A stretch of 41,950 nucleotides of DNA, from NCBI GenBank assembly GCA_016282745.1, contig JAEELL010000132.1:1-41950 (forward strand), written 5' to 3'. The position numbers and the translations under genes are program-made. The DNA comes from Lachnospiraceae bacterium (GTDB lineage Bacteria; Bacillota; Clostridia; Lachnospirales; Lachnospiraceae). A model generated the notes under the pieces. The model worked only from the letters and a program-made list of their open reading frames with translations. It was not told where the DNA came from and did not search any database. Shown one piece after another: positions 18,966 through 28,225 of this stretch (positions are counted from its first letter, which is position 1; each line of letters begins with the position of its first letter).

Positions 18966-19418
18966 TCAGTTAGCTTTGTCATCTTCAATCAACTCAATAC
19001 CATTTTTGATAATGTACATCATTCTGTCAGTCTGTTTAGACAGATATAAATATCCAATCAATGCTTCAAACCCCGTCGCATTTCTGTAATCCGAATAGGT
19101 TGCATTTTTTGCTTTTGAGTATGATTTTGCGTTTCGTCCCCTTTTGTATACTGCCATTTCATTTTCTGTCAGTTCCTCTGACAGGGCATGAATGATATCA
19201 GATTGAGCTTTTGCCATAACTAACTTAGTGCTGTTTTTGTGAAGATTGTTTACACTCATATTGGCCTCACACACAACTACAGTTCTGACTATCATCTCAT
19301 ACACAGCATCTCCAATGTATGCCAAAGTAAGAGGTGAATAATTAACTAATTCAATTTCGTTTATATTCATCAATCTGCTTACAGAAGTAAACAAATCACT
19401 ATTTACGCTTTCGTCCAT
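18966..19418 (-). CDS. mrnC: Mini-ribonuclease III
   Basis: A 150-residue RNase III catalytic domain without the double-stranded RNA-binding domain, as in Mini-III. The metal-binding helix is LTLAYIGDAVYEMIVR and the second signature is ATGFEALIGYLYL. It matures the ends of 23S rRNA in Firmicutes. The start overlaps the cysS stop by 16 bp, with GGAAGGAAC just before the ATG, so translation of the two is likely coupled. Confidence 0.93.
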   Translation of the reverse strand: MDESVNSDLFTSVSRLMNINEIELVNYSPLTLAYIGDAVYEMIVRTVVVCEANMSVNNLHKNSTKLVMAKAQSDIIHALSEELTENEMAVYKRGRNAKSYSKAKNATYSDYRNATGFEALIGYLYLSKQTDRMMYIIKNGIELIEDDKAN

Positions 19419-20812
19419 GTTGTTCCTTCCCTTGTATCTTTGAGGATAATTCCTTTTGACGCAAGTTCATCTCTAATGCTGTCTGCTGTGGCAAAATCCT
19501 TTGCTTTTTTAGCTTCTTTTCTCTTTTCGATCATAGAATTTATATATGTTTCCAATTCTTCGTCAATACCGGTACTATTGTCTTCCTCGTAAGGAACTGT
19601 GAGATTCAAAGACAATACCTTGTCAAACTCATCTATAACGGCAATCTTAGTTGCATCATTAACATCATCCTTAAGAACGTCATATATGATAGTAATCCCC
19701 GATGCAGTATTAATATCATTTCCTACAACTTCAATGAATTTATTCTTGTATGACTCAACAGTTTGAGAATCAACTTTTCCACCATTTCTGTCCAGAGAAG
19801 ATATCTTCTTTCTGAGTTTAATATAACCAGCCTTTACGGAATCAAGCACCTCGAAGCTAAATTCCAATGGTTTTCTGTAATGTGACTGCAAACAGAACAT
19901 TCTGTAAACAATAGGATCATAGCCTTTTTCTTCGAGAAGTGAAACTGTAAGGAAATCGCCTTTTGACTTACTCATCTTTCCCTGCTTATCATTCAGATGA
20001 TGAACATGGAACCAGTAGTTACACCATTTATGTCCAAGAAAAGCTTCACTCTGAGCGATTTCATTTGTATGATGCGGGAAAATATTATCAATTCCACCAC
20101 AGTGAAGATCAAGTCTCTCACCTAAATGCTTAATACTGATACATGAGCATTCAATATGCCAGCCGGGATATCCCACTCCCCAAGGGCTGTCCCATTTGAG
20201 TTCCTGATCATCAAATTTAGACTTTGTAAACCAAAGTACAAAGTCAGTTTTATTCTTCTTGTTATTGTCTTCTTCAACATCATCTCTAACACCGACCATC
20301 AAATCGTCGCTGTTATGACTTGAAAGTGTATAATACTCATCGAGTTTTGATGTGTCAAAGTATACATTTCCGCCTGCAAGATATGCATAATCATCTTCAA
20401 TCAATTTTTCAATCATTCTGATAAACTCATCGATGCAGTTTGTAGCAGGCTCAACAACATCAGGAGTCTTAATATTAAGTTTTGCGCAGTCATTAAAAAA
20501 TGCATCAGTGTAGAACTTTGCTATCTCCATTACTGTTTTATGTTCTCTCTTGGCACCTTTTAACATTTTATCTTCACCTGTGTCAGCATCACTGGATAAA
20601 TGGCCGACATCGGTAATATTCATTACTCTCTTTACATTATAACCCTCAAATCTGAGTTCTTTTTCAAGCACATCTTCCATGATGTAACTTCTCAGATTAC
20701 CAATATGTGCATAGTGATATACTGTAGGTCCACAGGTATACATACTCACATTATTTCCATCAATTGGGACAAAATCTTCTTTTTTCTTAGAAAGCGTATT
20801 ATAAATCTTCAT
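19403..20812 (-). CDS. cysS: Cysteinyl-tRNA synthetase
   Basis: A 469-residue class I aminoacyl-tRNA synthetase that charges tRNA-Cys. The HIGH-like motif is in CGPTVYHYAHIGNLRS, the zinc site includes WHIECSCISI and LHCGGIDNIFPHHTNE, and the KMSKS motif is GKMSKSKGDF. I choose the ATG at 20810-20812 (MKIYNTLSKKK) with GAGGAG upstream; the eight extra upstream codons are outside the family. The leader is short, so no T-box lies before it. The mrnC start overlaps its end. Confidence 0.97.
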   Translation of the reverse strand: MKIYNTLSKKKEDFVPIDGNNVSMYTCGPTVYHYAHIGNLRSYIMEDVLEKELRFEGYNVKRVMNITDVGHLSSDADTGEDKMLKGAKREHKTVMEIAKFYTDAFFNDCAKLNIKTPDVVEPATNCIDEFIRMIEKLIEDDYAYLAGGNVYFDTSKLDEYYTLSSHNSDDLMVGVRDDVEEDNNKKNKTDFVLWFTKSKFDDQELKWDSPWGVGYPGWHIECSCISIKHLGERLDLHCGGIDNIFPHHTNEIAQSEAFLGHKWCNYWFHVHHLNDKQGKMSKSKGDFLTVSLLEEKGYDPIVYRMFCLQSHYRKPLEFSFEVLDSVKAGYIKLRKKISSLDRNGGKVDSQTVESYKNKFIEVVGNDINTASGITIIYDVLKDDVNDATKIAVIDEFDKVLSLNLTVPYEEDNSTGIDEELETYINSMIEKRKEAKKAKDFATADSIRDELASKGIILKDTREGTTWTKA

Positions 20813-20926
20813 AAATACATGCTCCTCATTATACATTTATTATTTTAATAAAACACTAAGATACAATATAATATAAAATCAAGTAAGTATCAATGCACTT
20901 TTTTAAATATTTAAAATATGGCCACT

Positions 20927-21928
20927 TTAAATGTAATCATTGATATAAAAACCCGCCCCGGTATTCAGTTGAGGTAATTCATCAACCTGTCTGTATCCAA
21001 AAATATACTGAGAAAATTCTCCAATAGACATCTCTATATCCGGTTCTTTATTTGTTCTCTCCCACAACATTTTTGTCAAATTGAAATTCCATTCAAAAAC
21101 TCCGTCATTATCAGGAATAATGTCATCATTAAGTTTTATCACCACACTGCCCGAGTCCTTTGAACAAACCATTTCAACAAGTCCTTTCACATCAATCACT
21201 CGTGCCATGGCGTATGGTTTTGAAATATCACCAATCATTTCATAAGGTTTCATCTTATCATCTGTCACTTCTTCAATAACATCATCATCAACAACAACTC
21301 TGTACCCAAGAACTATTTTATCTTTAAGTATTACTTCAACGTATCCTTTTTCAGCCTTCACAAATTCTATTATTCGTTCAAAATACTCTTTTGAGTGAGT
21401 CATAAAAACACCGTACTTACTTTTCAGATAATTATTTGCAAAAAGTGAAAGCCTGACAGCATCTGAACGTTCAGCTTTTCGTTGCAAAAAAGAATGACTC
21501 GGCTTTTTAATTATCTCCTTCTTCTTCTCAAATTTGTCCATTACTGTTTCAAAACCAAATTTTCTGTAAAACTGCCTGTTTGGATCAGAGTCCGGAATCA
21601 GATAGGTAAAGTTTTGTCCTTTATCATAAAGATCCTTAATAAGATTATTTATCAATCCGGACATTTTTCCTTGTCCTCTCACCTCTTTTTCAGTGGCAAT
21701 TCCATATAAATAGTAACAATCACATTCCCTTCCGCCGAAATTCACTTTTTTAGGAATCAATGTAATCATACTTTGAATTTCTTTAGATGAATCCATATCT
21801 ACCATAATCTCAGCGGTTGGAACAACCATATTATAGAAAAATTCACAGTACTCATATTCATCCTGAAATGTCTCTTCATATAAAGGAACAATATTCATTT
21901 TTTCAAATTCATTAAGATATCTAATCAT
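20927..21928 (-). CDS. GNAT-family N-acetyltransferase (Eis-like layout)
   Basis: A 333-residue protein with an N-terminal GNAT fold: the acetyl-CoA loop appears as EVRGQGKMSGLINNL (about residues 79-95), preceded by YYLYGIATE and followed by PDSDPNRQFYRKFGF. The C-terminal half resembles the long, sterol-carrier-like extension of Eis-type acetyltransferases, so it is longer than a plain GNAT protein. The acceptor cannot be read from sequence. The start has GAGGGG upstream. It sits between the DUF2156 gene and cysS, interrupting the usual ispF-cysS neighbourhood. Confidence 0.8.
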   Translation of the reverse strand: MIRYLNEFEKMNIVPLYEETFQDEYEYCEFFYNMVVPTAEIMVDMDSSKEIQSMITLIPKKVNFGGRECDCYYLYGIATEKEVRGQGKMSGLINNLIKDLYDKGQNFTYLIPDSDPNRQFYRKFGFETVMDKFEKKKEIIKKPSHSFLQRKAERSDAVRLSLFANNYLKSKYGVFMTHSKEYFERIIEFVKAEKGYVEVILKDKIVLGYRVVVDDDVIEEVTDDKMKPYEMIGDISKPYAMARVIDVKGLVEMVCSKDSGSVVIKLNDDIIPDNDGVFEWNFNLTKMLWERTNKEPDIEMSIGEFSQYIFGYRQVDELPQLNTGAGFYINDYI

Positions 21929-21989
21929 ACTTATCCCCTCTTGTGCATTATATTATATATATCGTTTCTTTCTCCTTATTTCACACCAC

Positions 21990-22050
21990 TCAGTAAGGCT
22001 TCTTACCCACACCTTCACTTTGCTTAGAGAAGTGGGACATCTACTTCTTC
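21990..22050. mobile_element. Hairpin resembling a solo IS200/IS605-type end
   Basis: AGAAGT (22028-22033) and ACTTCT (22043-22048) flank GGGACATCT, and CCCAC near 22006 can pair with GTGGG at 22032-22036. The AGAAGTGGGAC...CTACTTCT pattern looks like the subterminal hairpins of IS200/IS605 elements. No transposase gene is near. Related elements lie at 27091 and 34150. Confidence 0.35.
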
Positions 22051-22067
22051 GTTATATGCGTTATATT

Positions 22068-22985
22068 TTAGACTTGCCACTTCTGTATAATCGTATACTT
22101 TTCAACAAGTTCAATAGGATTAAGAGACAGTTTAGCCTGCCTTAATCCCTCCAGTCCCATGTCGTCTTCTCTATTTACCTTAGATGCTTCCGGAAAGGCT
22201 TCACGCAAAAATTTGCTGCATATATACGCATATATTCCACGAAACCGGCTGTTTGCTTTTTCAACGGGTACATACACTACATCTTCTTCCTTGTAATATT
22301 TGCCGATTGTAAATGCTTCAAGGCTATCATCAATAAACAAGCCTCCAGCCTTAAAACCTATTACATTCTGCCACTTCAATACTTTCTCAATTCCTGATAT
22401 TTCATAATCAATATATTTACTCATTGCAGTTCCTGATTTATCTGCTCTCCACTTTTGAAGAAAATCAGATATGTGACTATAATCTTTCATTCCTAACAAT
22501 CTGAATTCATACCTGCCGGAATAAGCCTTTCTAAATGCGTTCAGATGATTCTTTTTTTTGTGATATTTTCTACCTGAATATGTTTTAAGTTTATCTGAAT
22601 CATATATGTAATCAAACAAATCTCTTTCTTCAGTTATCTCGTACTCTTCTTCAGGCAGGGACAAAATATCAATTGCTTCTCTGTCTGCAACATATACAAT
22701 CAGCTCTTGTTTAAAATAATCGTTAAATAGCTCTTTAAGAAAATCGAAACTATCTTTCAGATCTTCTTTCTTACAAAAGGGTATCATTGAACAGTATTTT
22801 CCAGCTTCTATTCCAAGAATTACCAGGCATTTATCGGTCACAAGAATTTTAGATGGATAACAGTCATTCCACAAAAATAAATCAAGTATATTTCCATCAG
22901 CAGCAGATGTTCTTCGCATATTGTAAAAGTTATTTATAGTCTCAAAATCATCTATTGATAAATCTTTTATTTCCAATTCTTTCAA
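22068..22985 (-). CDS. DUF2156 / phosphatidylglycerol lysyltransferase-type domain protein
   Basis: A 305-residue soluble protein of the LPG_synthase_C/DUF2156 family (two GNAT-like halves), recognisable by NILDLFLWNDCYPSKI, GRKYHKKKNHLNAF, the AFTIGKYYKE turn and the end region VEKANSRFRGIYAYICSKFL. It has no membrane helices, so unlike MprF it would not move lipids by itself; relatives are acyl or aminoacyl transferases of unknown target. The start is probably TTG at 22983-22985, 9 bp after the ispF stop, with a rather distant AAAGG site. It forms a run with ispF upstream. Confidence 0.85.
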   Translation of the reverse strand: MKELEIKDLSIDDFETINNFYNMRRTSAADGNILDLFLWNDCYPSKILVTDKCLVILGIEAGKYCSMIPFCKKEDLKDSFDFLKELFNDYFKQELIVYVADREAIDILSLPEEEYEITEERDLFDYIYDSDKLKTYSGRKYHKKKNHLNAFRKAYSGRYEFRLLGMKDYSHISDFLQKWRADKSGTAMSKYIDYEISGIEKVLKWQNVIGFKAGGLFIDDSLEAFTIGKYYKEEDVVYVPVEKANSRFRGIYAYICSKFLREAFPEASKVNREDDMGLEGLRQAKLSLNPIELVEKYTIIQKWQV

Positions 22986-22994
22986 TTAAAGTTA

Positions 22995-23468
22995 TTACCT
23001 TTCTATAAGTAACGCAATTGCCTGAGCAGATATTCCCATTTGTTCACCTGTAAATCCAAGTCCCTCTTCAGTGGTTGCCTTTATTCCAACCTGATTTTCC
23101 TTAATTTCCAGAGCATTTGCTATATTGCGAACCATCTCTTCCCTATATGGTGCAAGTTTTGGCTTTTGTGCAATTATTGTTGCGTCTATATTTCCTATTT
23201 CGTAGTTGTTTTCAGCAAGTACTTTTCCCACATGCTTTAGCAATGTAATACTTGATATTCCCTTATACTGTGGATCAGTGTCCGGAAATAATTTTCCAAT
23301 GTCTCCCAACGCGGCCGCTCCTAAAAGTGCATCCATAATAGCATGAACAACAACATCAGCATCAGAATGTCCATCGAGCCCCATTATGTGTGGAATATCC
23401 ACTCCTCCCAAAATCAATTTTCTTCCTTCAACAAGTCTGTGAACATCATATCCCATTCCTATTCTCAT
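22995..23468 (-). CDS. ispF: 2-C-methyl-D-erythritol 2,4-cyclodiphosphate synthase
   Basis: A 157-residue IspF of the MEP isoprenoid pathway, which forms the cyclic diphosphate. The metal-binding DVH ([14 protein letters not shown]) and the following [19 protein letters not shown] and [13 protein letters not shown] motifs are intact, as is the C-terminal [12 protein letters not shown]. The ATG at 23466-23468 is chosen because AAAGGAG lies 5 bases upstream; longer readings enter the spacer. The DUF2156 gene follows after 9 bp. Length agrees with the family. Confidence 0.96.
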   Translation of the reverse strand: MRIGMGYDVHRLVEGRKLILGGVDIPHIMGLDGHSDADVVVHAIMDALLGAAALGDIGKLFPDTDPQYKGISSITLLKHVGKVLAENNYEIGNIDATIIAQKPKLAPYREEMVRNIANALEIKENQVGIKATTEEGLGFTGEQMGISAQAIALLIER

Positions 23469-23511
23469 ATAGACTCCTTTTTTAAAACCATCCATCAATT
23501 GTTACATTAAA

Positions 23512-23547
23512 ATCAATTCTAAAATTTAAATCAATTCTAAAATTTAA
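23512..23547. repeat. 18-bp tandem repeat, two copies
   Basis: ATCAATTCTAAAATTTAA occurs twice head to tail, with diverged flanking copies (ATCAATTGTTACATTAAA before, ACCAATTGTT after). It lies between ispF and the tRNA terminator. Confidence 0.8.
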
Positions 23548-23591
23548 ACCAATTGTTGCATAACAAATCAATTTTCTCACAAAATTGAAAA

Positions 23592-23616
23592 AGTCCAAAG
23601 GCATAACCTTTGGACT
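23592..23616 (-). terminator. Terminator of the tRNA-Val/tRNA-Met transcript
   Basis: AGTCCAAAGG (23592-23601) pairs perfectly with CCTTTGGACT (23607-23616), loop of 5; on the minus strand TTTTTC follows. It lies 8 bp after the tRNA-Met gene. Confidence 0.85.
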
Positions 23617-23623
23617 CATAAAG

Positions 23624-23697
23624 TAGCGAAGGGGGGATTCGAACCCTCGACACCACGGGTATGAACCGTGTGCTCTAGCCAACTGAGCTACTTCGCC
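23624..23697 (-). tRNA. tRNA-Met (anticodon CAT)
   Basis: Minus-strand cloverleaf with acceptor GGCGAAG/CTTCGCT, D arm AGCTCAGTTGGCTAGAGC, anticodon stem CACGG/CCGTG with loop TTCATAC, and T arm GAGGGTTCGAATCCCCC. The paired first base (G1-U72) and overall sequence favour an elongator tRNA-Met; an Ile-type CAT tRNA is less likely but cannot be fully excluded. Confidence 0.9.
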
Positions 23698-23704
23698 ATA
23701 TAAA

Positions 23705-23777
23705 TGGGACCTACAGGGCTCGAACCTGTGACCCCCTGCTTGTAAGGCAGGTGCTCTCCCAGCTGAGCTAAGATCCC
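23705..23777 (-). tRNA. tRNA-Val (anticodon TAC)
   Basis: Minus-strand cloverleaf with acceptor GGGATCT/AGGTCCC, D arm AGCTCAGCTGGGAGAGC, anticodon stem CCTGC/GCAGG with loop CTTACAA, and T arm ACAGGTTCGAGCCCTGT. It lies 7 bp upstream of tRNA-Met in the same transcript. Confidence 0.95.
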
Positions 23778-23807
23778 ATTGGCATGTCTGTTTCAGACTG
23801 CCTATTT

Positions 23808-23836
23808 ATAATAATAAAATTATTTATATTTGTCAA
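23808..23836 (-). promoter_or_regulatory. Promoter of the tRNA-Val/tRNA-Met operon
   Basis: On the minus strand a perfect TTGACA (23831-23836) and TATTAT (23808-23813) lie 17 bp apart, about 30 bp before tRNA-Val. Confidence 0.85.
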
Positions 23837-23952
23837 CAACTTTTTTCAAAAATTTTAAACAATTTTATTTTTTATTATTTTTCCACTTATAAGTCCTGCT
23901 ATTTAACGCAAAAATTCTTCATTATCATGAATCAAATTATATTTCAACAAAT

Positions 23953-26102
23953 TTACAACTTCATCGACAACTGAATTCTCTTTTTCTGCATGTCGACACT
24001 CATTATCTTCACTTCAACCACATCACCTATATTAACAACTTCAAGGGGATGCTTGATATACTTGTCACTCATCTGTGAAATATGAACTAATCCGTCCTCA
24101 TGAACTCCTATATCTACAAAAGCTCCAAAATCAATTACATTTCTGACAGTCCCTTTCAGAATCATTCCTTCCTTAAGATCCTTCATCTCAAGAATATCAC
24201 TTCTCAAAATTGGTTTTGGCATTTCATCTCTTGGGTCTCTTGCAGGTTTTTCCAACTCCTTGACTATATCAACGAGAGTAATACCATCACATCCGATTTC
24301 TTCACTCATTTGAGATATCTTTTCTTTATTTCCTATTATATTTTTACTTATACCTTTAATTCCACCTTTTTTGACATCTTCAATATCAAGGCCAAGGCCG
24401 GAAATAAGTTTCTTGGCAGAATCATAACTTTCAGGATGGACACTTGTAGAATCAAGTACTTCCTTTCCATCAGTTATTCTGAGGAAACCTGCACACTGTT
24501 CAAATGCTTTAGGTCCTAACTTAGCAACCTTAAGCAATTCCTTTCTTGTAGAAAACTTACCATTTTCCTCTCTGTACTCAACTATATTTTTAGCAAGTGT
24601 TTTGTTGATACCTGAAATATATTCAAGCAACGATGCAGAAGCCGTATTCAAATCCACTCCAACATTGTTTACGCAGTCTTCAACAACATTGCCAAGCTGC
24701 TCTCCAAGTTTTTTCTGATTCATGTCATGCTGATACTGACCGACTCCAATAGCCTTAGGATCTATCTTTACAAGTTCAGCCAACGGATCCTGCAATCTTC
24801 TTGCGATTGATGCTGCACTTCGCTGTCCCACATCAAAATTAGGGAACTCCTCTGTTGCAAGCTTACTTGCCGAATATACAGAAGCTCCTGCCTCACTAAC
24901 AATTACATAAGAAACATCCTTGTCTATTTCCTTTAATAGTTCTACAATGACCGCTTCAGATTCTCTTGACGCAGTTCCATTCCCCAGTGAAATAAGCGAT
25001 ATATCATACTTATCAATAAGTTTCTTCAATATTTCTTTTGCCTCTTTCACCTTATTCTGCGGTGCTGTAGGATATATTACAATTGTATCAAGTACTTTTC
25101 CGGTCTGATCAACCACAGCAAGCTTACATCCTGTTCTAAACGCAGGATCCCAACCAAGAACATTCTTTCCTGCAATTGGTGGCTGCATCAATAACTGTTT
25201 AAGGTTCTCATTGAACACTCTGATTGCGCTGTCTTCAGCTCTCTCTGTAAGCATATTTCTGATTTCTCTCTCTACAGCAGGCTGAATCAGTCTCTTGTAA
25301 CTATCACTAATTGCATCTTCAAGATATTTCTTAGCATCTGAATCTCTGACAATAACTGCCTTTTCCAAACAGGAAACAATGATATCATCCGGCGATTCAA
25401 TTTTAACAGAGAGAATCTTTTCTTTTTCTCCCTGTTTACCGCAAGAATTCTGTGTCCCGGAATTTTAGCAACACTCTCACTGTACTCATAATAATTATCA
25501 TAAACAGTACTTGTTTCTTTGTCCTTTGCTTCTGATACCAACACGCCCTGCTTTGATACAATATTTCTGATTGCGGTTCTGTACTCTGCATTTTCAGATA
25601 TATTTTCAGCAATAATATCCTTTGCACCTGCTATCGCATCTTCAATTTTTTCCACGCCCAAATCAGCATTTATAAACTGCTTTGCTTCCTCTTCTATTAT
25701 CACATTTGGCTGTTGAAGAGAAATAATATTAGCCAAAGGTTCCAAGCCTTTTTCTTTGGCATCTGTAGCTCTTGTTCTTCTCTTTGGTCTGTATGGTCTG
25801 TATAAATCATCTACGGATACAATTGTGTCTGCAGCATTTATTTTTTCAAGAAGTTCATCTGTCATCTTTCCCTGTTCTGTAATGGAATCAATTACAGTCT
25901 GCTTCTTTTCTTCCAGATTTCTTAAATATTTTAGTCTCTCATCAAGAAATCTGAGTTGTTCATCATTTAGTTCTCCTGTTACCGGCTTTCTGTATCTGGC
26001 AATAAAAGGAATCGTATTTCCTTCGTCAATTAATTTGACCGCTGCTTCAACCTGCCATTTTTTAACTTTTAATTCTTCTGTAATTTTACTTATAATGTCC
26101 AT
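23953..26102 (-). pseudogene. tex: tex, S1 RNA-binding transcription accessory protein, frameshifted
   Basis: Two overlapping minus-strand frames (26102 down to 25287, and 25368 down to 23953) read together as one Tex protein of about 716 residues. The break is near 25430-25432: after AVNR the first frame drifts into KKKRFSLLKL, whereas one extra G in the GGG run would restore RGEKEKILSVKIESPDD and join the second frame. Domains: Tex N-terminal region, YqgF-like RNase-H fold (GWDPAFRTGCKLAVVD), helix-hairpin-helix region (SLLEYISGINKTLAKNIVEY) and C-terminal S1 domain (GTVRNVIDFGAFVDIGVHED). Tex binds nucleic acid and affects transcription. All the rest is well preserved, so the lesion is recent or a sequencing error. 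The start ATG has AAAGGA upstream. Confidence 0.9.
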
Positions 26103-26215
26103 TTCATTTTTCCTTTCACCAAAATACTTATTCTATTCTATTTCATTTTCAATTCTATGTAAAGAAATAACAATCAAATCTTCCAAGTATTAAAAATTAA
26201 TTAATATCTCTTTTT

Positions 26216-26250
26216 AAAAAGAAAATAACTATACATTTTCTTTTTATAAT
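26216..26250 (+). promoter_or_regulatory. Probable promoter with overlapping AT-rich inverted repeat
   Basis: A TATAAT box at 26245-26250 lies about 40 bp before the PAP2 gene; no good -35 is seen. A perfect 11-bp inverted repeat (AAAAAGAAAAT / ATTTTCTTTTT, 26216-26245) ends in the -10 box and could be an operator. Confidence 0.4.
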
Positions 26251-26289
26251 GATATACTTCCATATGAAATTATCAACGAGGATACTAAC

Positions 26290-27009
26290 ATGAATTTTAA
26301 TATTAAGAAAATCAATTTATTTTTATTAAAAAACAGACACGTTTGGCCTTTATTATATGCATTTATATATGTTCCATGGTTTCTGTACCTGGAGAACAAA
26401 TATGACTCACTTGAAAATGTTACGGTAATTCACTCCATGTTTGATGACATGATTCCATTTTGTGAGATATTTATTATTCCATATATGATATGGTTCTTAT
26501 ATATTCCATTAATTTTTGTCTTAATATATTTCAGTTCAAACAAAGAGTTTTACCGCTTATGCGCATATGAATTTATCGGAATGACTATAGCACTGTTTAT
26601 TTGCACGGTCTTCCCAAACGGTCATGATTTGAGAGTAGATATTAATTGCAGAGACAATATTTTTATGACGCTTTTGTCATTTATTTACAAAAATGATACG
26701 TCTACCAATGTACTTCCAAGTATTCACGTATTTGCAACGTTAGCTGCACATACCTGTTTAATATCAAGTGCAAGAATAAGCGTCAGACCATATATCAAGC
26801 CAATTTCTGCAATTACAGCTGGTTTTATCTGTGTATCGACTGTTGTATTAAAACAACACTCTATTATCGATTCACTTTGCGGGGCATTTCTAGCATTTAT
26901 CTTGTACTATTTTGTATTTAAGGTAATGTTTAAGAATGTTGAATTCAAAACAATCACTCATGACAAACATCAGGTTTTATTCTGGCTAAATAAAAAGAAC
27001 AAACGTTAA
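26290..27009 (+). CDS. PAP2-family membrane phosphatase
   Basis: A 239-residue membrane protein with about five or six hydrophobic segments (for example IIPYMIWFLYIPLIFVLIY). The PAP2 catalytic marks are present toward the C-terminus: LPSIHV (the PSxH motif, about residues 149-154) and KQHSIIDSLCG (the HxxxD motif). The first PAP2 motif (KxxxxxxRP) is weak or replaced, as in the inositolphosphotransferase-like subgroup. It probably removes phosphate from a lipid or polyprenyl pyrophosphate at the membrane. The ATG has GAGGA upstream. It stands alone on the plus strand, divergent from tex, with its own terminator. Confidence 0.85.
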   Translation: MNFNIKKINLFLLKNRHVWPLLYAFIYVPWFLYLENKYDSLENVTVIHSMFDDMIPFCEIFIIPYMIWFLYIPLIFVLIYFSSNKEFYRLCAYEFIGMTIALFICTVFPNGHDLRVDINCRDNIFMTLLSFIYKNDTSTNVLPSIHVFATLAAHTCLISSARISVRPYIKPISAITAGFICVSTVVLKQHSIIDSLCGAFLAFILYYFVFKVMFKNVEFKTITHDKHQVLFWLNKKNKR

Positions 27010-27048
27010 AAAGTCGAATCTTATTTCAACAATACGATTCGACTTTTT
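27008..27048 (+). terminator. Terminator of the PAP2-family gene
   Basis: AAAAAGTCGAATC (27008-27020) pairs with GATTCGACTTTTT (27036-27048) perfectly over 13 bp, with the T-run TTTTTT at its end. It can act in both directions. Confidence 0.85.
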
Positions 27049-27090
27049 TATGTTATAACTTCAAATTTCTATGATCTTCCTTTAATCATC

Positions 27091-27199
27091 ACTTAGCACA
27101 TATGAGATATCTTACCAAGAAAGCTATCGACAAAAGTATTAATATATATATCAGTCCAAGCCATGTGCTTGAATAGGGATAGCCTTCTCACATCTGATA
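27091..27199. mobile_element. Hairpin element related to that at 34150
   Basis: TTAGCACATATG (27093-27104) and ATGTGCTTGAA (27163-27173) match the two halves of the 34150 element, but here about 58 bp lie between them. Both elements end in TCTCACATCTGATA (27186-27199 here). The insert encodes a 24-codon open frame from the ATG at 27102, with no ribosome site. It could be a small non-autonomous or decayed IS200/IS605-type end. Confidence 0.35.
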
Positions 27200-27203
27200 A
27201 ATA

Positions 27204-28217
27204 TTAGTTAAATCCAAACATCAAATCTACTATTCTGTATGATATAACAGAAATCTTTCTTCCCATCTTTCCCGGTAGGTTCATTGTTCTGCCAAGTATT
27301 GATTTCCTACATTTTTTGTAGAGAGCAGGATTCTTAAATTTCAATTTTTTCCATAATTCTTTTTTCATTTCAAGTTTTTCATTTGATCCATCTATAATTG
27401 CAAGTATCGAAGACACGCACATCATCATATCAAAATAATGAACCATAACTTTATCAAGATTATCATTACTTATATTGGACTTATTATAAATATCAAGCAT
27501 CATCTCAGTAACTTTGTACTGCTGATCAATTCTTTTCACCATCACGTTCTCGTTAACAGACTGGTCATTCCTTCCAATGAAGTATTTGTATAACACCACA
27601 TCAAGATAATATATGGAATTAACAAAAGGAAGTGGTTGAAATACATATATATTATCAACATAAAATGTGTGACTAGGCAATTTAATACCTGATTTTCTAA
27701 GCACTTCTGTATTATAAATAACCGAATGCATAAGAAGATATTGGGACTTTCCGAATTTTATGTCATCCCATCCGATAAATATATCTTTAGGAATAGCCTT
27801 TTTATATCTCATTACTTTCTTGTGCTTTGCATCCTGCTTATCATAGAGAAAATTAGTAATAAGCATATCTAATTCTTTTTCACTATCAACTACTTCCTGT
27901 AAAAAATCAAGAACATTTTCCAAAGCTTTTTTCCCAAGACAGTCATCACTGTCCACTACTTTAAAAAACTTTCCCGTTGCATTTGCAAGTCCTGTATTTA
28001 CAGCTTCTCCATGGCCGCCGTTCTCCTGATGTATAGCTTTAACTATATGCGGAAACTTCTCTTCATATTTTTTTGCAATCTCTAATGTCGAATCAACTGA
28101 ACCATCATCAACAATAATTATCTCTACTCTATCTCCACCTGTAAGCACACTTCTGATGCATTTTACAAGGTACTCTTCTGAATTGTAACATGGTATAGCA
28201 ACCGATAATAACTTCAT
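27204..28217 (-). CDS. Family 2 glycosyltransferase
   Basis: A 337-residue GT2 glycosyltransferase. The nucleotide-sugar fold shows as LLSVAIPCYNSEEYL at the N-terminus, IIIVDDGSVDSTLEIA, the QENGGHGEAVNTGL segment and the metal-binding DSDD (KVVDSDDCLG). No membrane helices are evident. It should transfer a sugar to a wall or surface polymer; the acceptor cannot be told. I choose the ATG at 28215-28217 (MKLLSVAIPCYN) because AGGAGG lies just upstream; an earlier reading has no ribosome site. It follows the CPBP gene by 8 bp and forms an operon with it. Confidence 0.92.
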   Translation of the reverse strand: MKLLSVAIPCYNSEEYLVKCIRSVLTGGDRVEIIIVDDGSVDSTLEIAKKYEEKFPHIVKAIHQENGGHGEAVNTGLANATGKFFKVVDSDDCLGKKALENVLDFLQEVVDSEKELDMLITNFLYDKQDAKHKKVMRYKKAIPKDIFIGWDDIKFGKSQYLLMHSVIYNTEVLRKSGIKLPSHTFYVDNIYVFQPLPFVNSIYYLDVVLYKYFIGRNDQSVNENVMVKRIDQQYKVTEMMLDIYNKSNISNDNLDKVMVHYFDMMMCVSSILAIIDGSNEKLEMKKELWKKLKFKNPALYKKCRKSILGRTMNLPGKMGRKISVISYRIVDLMFGFN

Positions 28218-28225
28218 AAAGCCTC

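Noticed and set aside
20813-20926. T-box riboswitch before cysS
   Set aside because: The gap to the upstream gene is about 115 bp and shows no specifier stem, T-box sequence or terminator/antiterminator pair.
23482-23682. Minus-strand 66-residue protein
   Set aside because: It overlaps tRNA-Met, the tRNA terminator and the 18-bp repeat; the repeated residues come from the repeat.
24100-24519. Plus-strand 139-residue protein
   Set aside because: It lies wholly antisense to the well-conserved C-terminal half of tex and has no family likeness.
27102-27176. 24-codon small protein in the hairpin element
   Set aside because: The frame starts in the shared TTAGCACATATG motif without a ribosome site and is probably chance within the element.
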